From: Serpula lacrymans var. lacrymans S7.9
Taxonomy: Eukaryota > Basidiomycota > Agaricomycetes > Boletales > Serpulaceae
NCBI RefSeq assembly: GCF_000218685.1
Contig: NW_006763300.1
Coordinates: 60,565 to 124,564, forward strand
Length of the DNA: 64,000 nt
Direction: 5' to 3'
Shown here: piece after piece, positions 55,057 through 64,000 of the stretch
Layout: each line of letters starts with the position of its first letter
Numbering within the stretch: the stretch's first letter is position 1
Position numbers and translations under genes: made by a program
The notes under the pieces: model-generated
Told to the model about the DNA's origin: nothing
Seen by the model: the letters and a program-made list of their open reading frames with translations, nothing else
Databases searched by the model: none

Positions 55057-58000
55057 ATGGCCTTTTCTGAACATATCCGCACCTGGTCGGACACAAATGT
55101 TGCACAATGGCTCGAGGATATTCGCTGTGCGTCCCATGCACACACTTTCCGCATCAACGACATCCGTGGCGATGTCCTCCTCGAGCTCGACCAGCATTCT
55201 CTCAAGGAAATGGGCATTGCCTCCATTGGGGACAGACTGAGAATCGTGAACGCGGTAAAGTCCCTCAGAGTCAAGTGCAATTCCCCCCGTGACTCGTCGT
55301 CGTCGCCGACGTCGAGGAATGCCTCTCGCCGCCTCGAGTCTGTGCGCCCCGCCCCACTCGTGCTCTCCTCGTCGCCCTCCCGCACGGACCTCCCCCGCCT
55401 CATCCGCGATCCCCAAGCACCAGACTCTGCCAGAGCTGCTCACCCCATCCGTCCTCTTCCCCAGCCAGCACAGCCCACACCGCCCCCGTACTCCTCTTCT
55501 CTCCGCCCCTCTCTCCCTCCCCTCCCCCCAGCACCACGTGGCCAGCCTCCCCAGCCACCCACCTCCCGCTCTCGCACCCTCCATCCCCTCGGTATCGGTC
55601 CCCGTTCTCGCACTCCAAACCAAGACCCTCCCCCGTACGCGAACCAGCCTCTCCCTCCCGCTCCCCAGAATCCATCCCCAAAACTGGTCTCCATATGGGC
55701 TCCCCTCAGATCCCCGCTCAGGGAACCAGTCCGCAGAGCCTCCCATCCGTTAGGCATCTCCTCTCTCTGGCTCTCGCTCACCCCGCACTGCCAACCCACC
55801 CTCAGAGCACCACAACCGCGATATCTCTTTTTCTGGCGTCAGCTCTCCCCTCTCCACCCCCTCGGCATCAAAACTTCCTCCACGCCCCTCTACCACTGGC
55901 ACAACCCATCCCTACGCATCTGCCTCTTCTGCACAGACAGGTCTCCAAGCACCCGCACAGCCGGCCCTTATCCTCTCCCCCATCGCAGAATCTTTCATCT
56001 CCACTTCATCCTCCTCTCCCCCCACCGCTTTCACCGTCGGTCGCGGCCCCTTCTCCACGGCCCCTCCCTCCTCCCTCTCCACCACACTCTCCCTCGACGA
56101 CCTCCGTCGCAAGCTCGTCAAATTCTTCCTCCCCGCAGAGGGCCGTTCCTGCATCGTCGACGTCGCTGACTGTGCTGGCGGCATCGAGGTCATGGAAAAA
56201 GTACTCAAGAAATTCGACAAGGCCCTCCGCTCAGACGTCATGAACTACGTCGAGACAGACGACGGCGGCCTCAGCGTCGATGGCTGGAGCGTCTACCTCG
56301 AATGGATCATGGACGACGCCCCAGGCAAGTCCCCTCACTCCCTCTAACCTTTTTTTTCTCACTCAGTTCATCCATCCAGGAAACCCGCTCACCGAGGCAG
56401 AACTCCTCGCAGTCTGTCACGCGCCCCCAGATGATCCTTCCAAAGAGCACGGCCTCACCCTCCGTCGCACAGGGCGCACCAAGCGGTCCAAAGCCCTCGC
56501 CCAAATATTCGGCGAAGACCCTCCCCCGAGCCACATCCCCCGCGGTCCCTCCCCCACCTCCCTCGCGCTCTCCAGCCCCTCCCTCCACGCACCCCTTCGT
56601 CCCACGCCCCCACCACCAGACGACGACGCGCTCACGCCCGCGTTTGCAAAGTTTTTGTCAGAGACGCAGATGCAGCAGGCGCAGATGGGTATCGGGTCGG
56701 GATCGGGGTCTGGGAATGGGGTGAGGAATACGAAGAGGGCGAGTGCGATCAGTATTTTAAGCGGTCTCGGCGTGCGCGACCCCGAAAAAGCGCTCGACCC
56801 GCCCATCTCGCCCACCCACCCCTCTTCCACCTCCTCGCCCTCCTCGCCCCTCCCCTCCCGCACGAGCCCCCTCCAACCCTCCTTCTCCAAAAAGCCCTCC
56901 AAGCTGCGCAACTTCTTTGGCCAACGCCCGCCTAGCGAGCTCATCACGACGCACCTCCCCGAGTATTTCCCGTTCGCGGAGAAGAAGGTGTTGAGGACGG
57001 CGAGGCATAGTATGATGATGAGGGCGGGGGGGAGGAGGGATAGTATGCTGTCGATTAATCCGGGGGGGCAGGGGATGTTGGGCGGTGCTGGTGGGGGACA
57101 GGCGTCGAGGTTTAGTACGAGTACGCAGGCGAGTGGGGGGAGTGTGAGGAGGAGGTCACATTCGCCCACGCGGACCTCATTATCGTCCAACGCCTCTGGG
57201 ATCCCACCCGAATCGAACGTGAACGCGGCGAGACCTTCGACGTCGGGTTCGTTAGCGGTGGAAGGGGCGAAGGAGGAGCCGCCGAGGATGTCGATATCGA
57301 CGGAGGACGGACGGGCGGTTGAGCTTAGTGGGGACGACGTGGAGCGGATGTCGCTCGTCGGGAACGGTATCGGTGGCAGCGGCGGCGGTGAGCCCTCATC
57401 GTTAAAACCCCACCTCCTCCCTCCCGTCAAATTCCCCTCCGAATCCCTCTCCGAATCGATGGAAAACCTCACCTCGTCCACCAACGGCGTCGTCAACAAC
57501 AACAACAACTACCCAGGGATGGGCATGGGAGCGGGCAGTGCGAGCATCCGCTCCCTGTCTCGCACGAGCTCGAACGCGTCGAGGCGGATGAGCTATGTGA
57601 CGGAGCTGAGGAGTAAGCGGGATAGGAGCGATACGGCTAGTTTGATGACGGTGGATGAGATTACGGCGGAGGTGGAGAGTAGGAGGGAGAGTATGGCTGT
57701 TGATAGGGATCGCGACCGTGACCGTGATAGGGAACGTGAACGGGAAAGAGAGAGGGAGATGGAGATGGAGAGCGCGGATGATTGGACGAGGGTGGATAAT
57801 GAGGATGAGGAGGGGCAGTTGACGATGGAAAATATAGTTGTGGAGGATGTGGATGAGGTGAAGGGGCTTGAGGACGAGGATGTGGAGGAGGATGTGGAGG
57901 ATGTGGAGGAGGAGGAGGAGGAGGAAGAGGAGGGTGTGGACGATGAGGATGAGGATGGTGTGGTGACTGAGGATGAAGATGAGACTGGGAAAGCTATGAC

Positions 58001-59349
58001 TTCGAATGGCGGTAAGCCCTTCCCCCCCCCCTCCTTCCCCGTCCACTCACACTAACCACCCCTCCAAAACCATAGGCACGAAATGGATCAAAGGCGCACT
58101 CATCGGCGCCGGCTCCTTCGGCAAAGTCTACCTCGGTATGGACGCCACGAACGGGCTCCTCATGGCCGTCAAGCAGGTCGAGCTGCCCACAGGGTCGGCG
58201 CCGAATGAGGAGAGGAAGAAGAGCATGTTGAGTGCGTTGGAGCGGGAGATTGATTTGTTGAGGGATTTGCAGCATCCGAATATTGTGCAGTATTTATGTA
58301 AGTGCGGTTTTCTGGGGTTTTTTTTTTGTTGGAGGTTGGGTTTTGCCTCAAGTCGTTGGTTTGTTTTCCGAATATTCGTCGAGATTATGCTTTCGAACTG
58401 TTTCCGTGTCTCTGCAGCATCCAATTATCTATTCTATCGACTGACTAACTAACCCTTCCCCCCTTCCCCCTTACCAGACTCCTCCGTCGACGACGCCTAC
58501 CTCAACATTTTCCTCGAATACGTCCCCGGCGGCTCCGTCACCGCTCTCCTCCGCAGCTACGGCGCCTTTGAAGAGCCCCTCGTCAAAAACTTTGTACGCC
58601 AGATCCTTCAGGGCCTCAACTACCTCCACGAGCGCGAGATCATACATCGAGATATCAAGGGTGCTAATATATTGGTGATAATAAGGGAGGGATCAAGATC
58701 TCTGATTTTGGGATTTCGAAGAAGGTTGATGGGAGTGAGTCTTGCTCGTTTATTCCTCACACCACCTGATGCTCACATATCACTACCCCAACTCCCTCAC
58801 CCGCACAGATCTCCTCACAGGAAAACGCGTGAACAGACCGTCATTGCAGGGCTCCGTGTTCTGGATGGCACCAGAAGTGGTAAAGCAGACGGCGCACACG
58901 CGCAAGGCTGACATATGGAGTGTTGGCTGCTTGGTCGTTGAGATGTTAACGGGAGAACACCCCTGGGCACAGCTCACCCAGATGCAGGCTATCTTCAAGG
59001 TGCGTCCTATGCCTCACTCTCACTTTTTTTTTGTTATCTTGATAAACTGATGCGTGTCATTATGTGATTTTTTTTTTATCCAATGCTAACGTTTCGCCAA
59101 CGTCAAATCGTCACTCAATTCGACCTAACGGTGGAATAGATCGGACAATCTGCCAAACCCTCGATACCGTCGGATATCTCTGCGGATGCGCAGGACGTCC
59201 TTCGAAAAACTTTCGAGCTCGACCACGAAGCTCGACCAGGCGCAGGCGAGCTCCTCCAGCATGCCTGGCTCGCGCTCAAAAAGTCGTCTTCTTCTAACAA
59301 AAACGCTCTCAAGACCGTCGCAGTTCCCACCATAGAGATCTCAGCATGA
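55057..59349 (+). CDS. STE11: STE11-type MAPKKK (SAM, Ras-binding-like, kinase), with a one-base deletion
   Basis: SAM domain near residues 8-70 ([20 protein letters not shown], then [13 protein letters not shown]), Pro/Ser linker, RBD-like region ([22 protein letters not shown]), acidic and RDRD/RERE tracts, then a kinase: [33 protein letters not shown]. Best exon model: 55,057-55,686, 55,754-56,324, 56,380-58,011, 58,076-58,297, 58,478-58,734, 58,809-58,999, 59,140-59,349, about 1,237 residues. Intron 56,325-56,379 is GC-AG. Intron 55,687-55,753 (GTCTCC donor) is inferred because the frame changes there. At 58,675-58,677 one base is missing (GTGAT for GTGGAT), shifting the frame before DFG; an assembly error is possible. 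STE11 kinases phosphorylate a STE7-type MAPKK in mating and filamentation signalling. Start: first ATG of the SAM frame. Confidence 0.88.
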
Positions 59350-60310
59350 TACCACATTATACCCCCCAGGCTGTCACTGCTCGATTATCCGCTTTTATTT
59401 CCTCATTTCCTCCTCACCCCCATCTCCTACCCCTAGGACGTTCCGTTTATTATCTATTGGGTTTTCTTCTTTCCGAGTAAAATTTGTATATGCCTATCTT
59501 ACATATTTTATGTGTTGTTCCTTTCTACTACTTTTGTTGTTTGTTGTATCTATGTGTACCCTAATATGGTTTTTCTTTTTCTGTGTACATTGTACGATAA
59601 TGACACATTTTACCCGGGCCCCTTTTCCCCCCACTTAGCTTATGATCTCTTTGAATTTTCTTGATATATCTTCGAGTTTTTCTTCTTTTAAATTTCAACT
59701 ATGCTTGCGCGTTTTTCTTTATTATTGATAATGGACCGGCTTGTTATTCGGACAATGGGGGAGGCGTTGGGGTTGAAAATCTATTTTTTTTTTCATATGC
59801 ATCGCGAGCTCCGTGGGGAGCATTTGACATGGATCATAGAAAGTGCATCCCTTGAGCTCCCCCGTTTGAGACATAGGCACAGGGATAACCCACCACCGAT
59901 AGTCACTTGTCACAACTCGCTCATCATCTAACTTAGACCAGGTGATGGGCTGGCATGATTTCAGGGTAGTATAGCCTGAGCCATCATCATGTGTATGATA
60001 GAGGCATTCCGCTCCTATTATCTCATATGATCATTAATGATTGGGCAGCCAAGAGCCTGAGAAGCTGTCCATCATACTAGAACAGCATTGAAAATACCTT
60101 TTAACAACACATGATCATCATATATCTAAAGCTGCGTTTGATTGGCTCTGCCAAAGTGAGCCTGCCTCGGAGTGCTGTCGCGATTGGCACTGCCCTCGAG
60201 GTCAGTTTTATATATGCATACACAAGCAGTGCAAAGAGACATAACACACGTCAAACGCTACTTCGATCATCTCACTCTGCAGATTTACTTGATTGAAAAC
60301 CATTAAAGCT
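59350..60310. other. Intergenic: MAPKKK 3' region and spacer
   Basis: T-rich 3' region typical of a fungal terminator (59,390-59,580), followed by non-coding sequence. No separate gene seen. Confidence 0.5.
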
Positions 60311-61306
60311 ATGAATTGGATCAAAGGCGCTCTTGTTGAGGCTGCCCCGTCTGACAAGGTCTACTTGGGAATGGACTCTGCAAATGGATTACTCATGGCT
60401 GTGAAGCAAGTAAACCTGCCAGATGTCTCTGCAGCCAACAAAGAGCGCAGAAGAAACGTGCTGAACGTGTTAGAACGTGAATTGGATATTCTCAGGGGGT
60501 TGCAGCACCCACACATCGTGGGATGTCTATGTAAGTCGTGTTTCGTTTCAGCTCGCTTGGAAAGGTGCTGTTGAACCAGCTCAAGCTAGATTCATCGGTC
60601 GACAATGACCATTTCAACATCTTCATGGACTACGTTCCGGGAGGTTCGGTGGCAGCGCTTCTGCGCAAATATGGCGCTTTTGAGGAACCCTTGGTAGGGA
60701 ACTTCGTTCGGCAGGTCCTCCGAGGTTTCAGCTATCTCCACGAGAAAAATATCATACACAGCGATATTCAGGGTGCAAACATCCTTATAGATAGCGCTGG
60801 CATGATAAAGATATCTGGCTTCGGTTTATCGAGAAAGATTGACCAATGCGAGTCGACAAGAAATGTCTTCGCGGCATCACCATCTGACAAGTGTCCTCTA
60901 GATCTCATCACTGACAATAGCAAACACACACCATCATTCTGGGGCTCTGTCTTCTGGATGGCGCCTGAAGTTGTGAACCAGACGGCGTATATGTGCAAAG
61001 CTGACATTTGGAGCGTTGGGTGCTTGGCTATTGAGCTACTCACTGCAGAGCATCCTTGGGCACCGCTGACTGAAATGCAGGCTGCCTTCGAGGTACAAAG
61101 GACTTGATAAAAAGGAGAATAATACTTACTGACTTGATGCGCAGATTGGCAGAATTTCTAAGCCTTCGATTCCATCAAATATCTCAGCGGATGCACAAGA
61201 CTTCCTCAGACGAACTTTCGAGGTTAACCACGAAGCTCGTCTGGGTGAAGAAGAACTTCTTCAGCATCCTTGGTTTTCCCTCGAGGTTGCACAGTCCACC
61301 GCCTAA
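60311..61306 (+). CDS. Diverged tandem copy of the STE11 kinase domain, predicted pseudokinase
   Basis: Aligns with the MAPKKK kinase domain from its first residues (NWIKGAL against KWIKGAL) to the end of the C-lobe; 45 of the first 70 residues are identical by eye. Exons 60,311-60,530, 60,590-61,092 and 61,145-61,306 give 294 codons without a stop, and these introns sit where the parent has introns. Catalytic motifs are changed: all three loop glycines (VEAAPSDKV for IGAGSFGKV), HRDIK to HSDIQ (60,757-60,771), and DFG to GFG (60,817-60,825). The VAIK-type Lys (LMAVKQV), the alpha-C Glu, the HxD Asp and WMAPE are kept. At 60,848-60,901 the parent's third intron survives with a GC donor; its 54 nt have no stop, so spliced or retained the frame holds. 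SAM and RBD parts are absent. It could be a decaying copy or an expressed pseudokinase. Confidence 0.82.
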
Positions 61307-61473
61307 GTAGAAATTAGTTCTCGCTCTCACTCGAGGGATCTTGACTTCCGGTCAAGCTGTTTCTGTTTCTTGGACAAGACCTTGTACGATGTAGTTTGAA
61401 TCTATAATATACCCTCCATACATTGCGCGATAGATGCTCATTCCCGGTTGGTGTGATGTCTCCACTCCAATTT

Positions 61474-63915
61474 TTATTCTGCGTCTTCGTCGTCGCGTTT
61501 TCTTTTGGTCCCACTGTCTGCCTTTGTCCCTGGACCCCAGTGTGGCGTTGGATTTTGTTGGTAACGGACTAGCTTGACCTTGGATGACTGCGTTACAGAT
61601 TGCGGATGTCGACTGAAGTTTGCCTCCGCTCTGTATATAATATATCAGATCAACAGAAGGTCGCGACCTAAATAGACCATACCTCGGTTCTTTGCTCAAC
61701 AGCTGGCGTGCTGGGGAATGTTCCGATATTTTATCCATTCTCACAGGATGCTTCTTTACCCAGCTTCTGAACACGTCATGTACGTCCTGCCGCGTTCCGC
61801 TAGTCTTCAACGAACCAGGACAAGCGTGCGAGCGCGATACCTGGTGACCAGCATGAAGCAATGCAGATCTGCGCCGTAACGAGATCAGCAGGATGATTGA
61901 TACGTCGATCGGATACATACGCAACATCGTCTAATGGAGGACACATGGAATGAAAAAAGCCTGCTATTTTAGATGGCGTGAAATAGAAGGGCGTATCGAG
62001 CTCCTACGGCGAAAGATTATGATCTGACGAGAGAACACAAAAAAGGACATTTACTCGCCTCTTTTGCTACAGTCAACATCCCTTTCATGCGAGTGGCCGT
62101 GCCATAGAGTTCTTGATGCTCTTCTAGATGATCAAGCACCTTGGATACAAATTTGTGGTCGTGGATGTCACTTGACCACATTGGACCAGCGACCTGTACA
62201 GACAAAAATTACTTTCATACCACATCAAATCAAGGAGAACCCACATGAAATGGAGAGTCACATTCCGGGCACCGCTGAGGTACAGGTGGACCAACTTGCG
62301 TCTTAAACTGATGATTAACATTGCCACTTTTTTCATGGACCTTTTCGATTATTCTGCCAAGAGGCTGTTCATAGAAAGACTGGCAACCGGCGCAAATGTA
62401 GTAGGTGGCAGTTTTGCTACGGAAGAAACTCAGACTCTTGTAAGATCACGATCGAAAAATACAGACCTAGCAGCCTTTTTTACTTCTATAGGGGCAGAGT
62501 GAATACGAACGAATATTCGAACATAGAAATCGATCGAGAGCGATAAAAGAGGTTGTATGTAGCGTCCATAGCGACCAGCGGAGGTCGATATCGTGTTCAA
62601 AACAAGCCGGAGAGCCTTGTATCAAGTGAGTGAACAAGACATGCAAATAAGTCACCCAAGAAACGGAATGTACCGCTTCGTGACAGTACTCTGCCTTGAC
62701 TGGTATGCCACCGTAATTCGAGTAACTAGGGGTTCAGATGTAAAGCTAAAAGAGATGCCAATACATGGGAACGAACCATTTTTCTGGATAGTTGGTCGTA
62801 GCGAGGACTGACAGATCGGTGCATGTGACACACAGCAATCCTGTAAAGCACATTGTAAGCTAGTGGCTTATCCTTGTTGAGAAAACTGGACATTTCACCT
62901 CCGTCGTTGACACACTGAACAGCCGCATCGATGAAGGGCGCCGCCGTCCCGTATGGATCCAAGTCGACGACATCAACGCGATTCTTCTCCGACCGGTGTT
63001 CATACATCAGTGCGCTGAATATTGCTCTCTGAGTAACCAATGATGATGCAATAGACAATAATGTACCATGCGTCGCCCTCGTTAATCCTGACTTTTCCCG
63101 AACCAGTGCGAGATTTTTCCTCTGCCGTGCTAGGTTGAGGTGAGTCTGTACCCTTAACTTCTGTGGGCACCCCGAGACCGTTAAGATCAATGTTTCTCTT
63201 CATGGCAGCAGTAGCTGACGAAGACAAATCGTTGGCGATGACATATCTACATTGAATGAAGTAAAGGGGCATGTGTGTAGATTGCACAAGAGACGGACCT
63301 CACTAGTGGTATTTCCTTCGCGTAGCGTATTGAACGTAGCCCAGTCGCAGAGAGTGCTTCCAATAGTATGAATTTGTAAGGATGGTACTTTCATCTGCAA
63401 TTCAATGGAATGAATGCATACATGTGGTACAACACCTACAGTTTTCAGTTTGCCCTCAGAAGGTCCTAACGTCGAGTCTGCCATCGTCGTATCTTCGGCG
63501 GCCAAACCTCCCTTAGCAGAAGGACCTGATTCGATTGTTGCATGTTCCGTTCGTGTTCCGTCAGTAGTCGAATCATCGACTAAGGGGTCCGAGTCTGCTG
63601 CATTCAAAAGCCAGGCAAGACGACACGAATGGGTAGAACCCCACCTTTCATCTTCTTCTGCCCCTTCCGATCGCCTCCCCGTTCTCGCCTCGCCCGCCTT
63701 TCCTGAGCCTGCCCCCACTTCGCCTCTTTCTCCCCATCAAACTGCTCGCTCCACGTCCTGATGCACGCGACGCTCAAGTCGCGATTGAACTCCTGGACCG
63801 GGTTCAAGAAGGCTTCGTCTTTTGAGGAGATCAGGATGTGAGACGTGTTCTCGGTGTGTAACGTGAAGCCTTCTGGGATGATCAGAGGGGAGGGACTCGG
63901 AGGGGCGTTTGACAT
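61474..63915 (-). CDS. TRM1: tRNA (guanine26-N2)-dimethyltransferase Trm1
   Basis: Thirteen exons on the minus strand: 63,915-63,645, 63,597-63,440, 63,387-63,299, 63,246-63,067, 63,014-62,899, 62,840-62,777, 62,725-62,674, 62,615-62,467, 62,416-62,245, 62,193-62,059, 62,003-61,921, 61,868-61,683, 61,630-61,474. Total 1,812 nt, 603 codons in exact frame, introns 47-58 nt. Motifs: [18 protein letters not shown] and [12 protein letters not shown] (N-terminus), [19 protein letters not shown] (SAM-binding), [19 protein letters not shown] (catalytic DPYG), [21 protein letters not shown]-x2-C pairs CAGC and CPEC (zinc), [17 protein letters not shown], and the basic tail [12 protein letters not shown]. 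It makes m2,2G26 in cytosolic and mitochondrial tRNAs, using S-adenosylmethionine. Intron 62,058-62,004 has a GC donor. Start: ATG at 63,915 before the conserved N-terminus. Appears intact. Confidence 0.95.
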
Positions 63916-64000
63916 GTTGTTCAGCCCTCGGTTTCGTGGTGATGTTGGGATACCGGAAAACCGTGATCTTCTGGAGATTCCGAAGCCGAGGCGCAGAGGC

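Noticed and set aside
55003..55746. Minus-strand 247-codon open frame opposite the MAPKKK N-terminus
   Set aside because: Gly/Arg/Glu-rich low complexity produced by the Pro-rich coding strand; the plus strand carries a conserved SAM domain here.
56417..57508. Minus-strand 363-codon open frame
   Set aside because: Shadow of the GC-rich MAPKKK exon 56,380-58,011, with no motif of its own. The same applies to 57,402-58,046.
63604..63612. Apparent one-base deletion in TRM1 (A4 run at 63,606-63,609)
   Set aside because: A 47-nt GT-AG intron (63,644-63,598) explains the frame change and gives an exact 603-codon gene, so no lesion is needed.
1..64000. CRISPR arrays, rRNA genes, bacterial operons, toxin-antitoxin or defence islands
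   Set aside because: Looked for regularly spaced repeats and hallmark genes; the repeats present are LTRs, MITEs and tandem duplications of a eukaryotic genome.

Overview
The window reads as nuclear DNA of a filamentous basidiomycete, most likely an Agaricomycete (mushroom). The evidence is: introns of about 47-60 nt in TRM1, FunK1 and MAPKKK genes; two copies of the basidiomycete-expanded FunK1 kinase family; and mobile-element protein families typical of mushroom genomes (DUF6589, DUF6532, Tnp2 transposase, chromodomain Ty3/gypsy, RecQ-like helicase). No rRNA, CRISPR array or bacterial-type operon is present. I cannot name a species.

Layout. Positions 1 to about 54,800 are AT-richer, repeat-rich DNA: old fragments of DUF6589, RecQ-like, DUF6729-like, PHD-finger, Tnp2 and DUF6532 genes; at least five LTR families (A Ty3/gypsy chromovirus; B Ty1/copia; C a second copia; D probably gypsy; E gag-only); three MITE-like copies; and tRNA-like sequences. 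The only intact host-type gene there is the FunK1 kinase at 36.1-38.7 kb. A second FunK1 copy at 14.2-16.9 kb is interrupted by one TGA. A copia element on the minus strand (29.8-35.4 kb) carries a solo gypsy LTR, and its gag/protease half is repeated in inverted orientation at 26.8-28.6 kb.

The youngest object is a 6,249-bp family-A gypsy element on the minus strand (47,244-53,492). It has LTRs that look identical, a perfect 5-bp target duplication (GCTAC), and it sits inside the LTR of an older copia element. It shows every sign of Tf1/sushi-type self-priming, a candidate -1 frameshift site between gag and pol, and a stop codon that cuts off its chromodomain.

From about 55 kb the DNA becomes GC-richer and gene-dense. 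A STE11-type MAPKKK (SAM, Ras-binding-like region, kinase; mating/filamentation MAPK cascade) is followed by a diverged tandem copy of its kinase domain that has lost most catalytic residues but keeps an open, spliced frame. TRM1, the tRNA guanine-26 dimethyltransferase, follows on the minus strand with 13 exons and an intact frame. The MAPKKK has a one-base deletion just before its DFG motif, so as written it is broken.

How the parts relate. The left 54 kb records layered transposition, with insertions inside insertions and CpG-biased decay. The right 9 kb is ordinary conserved gene space plus a local kinase-domain duplication. Most remnants were identified by motif and pattern recall, without database searches, and their ends are approximate.
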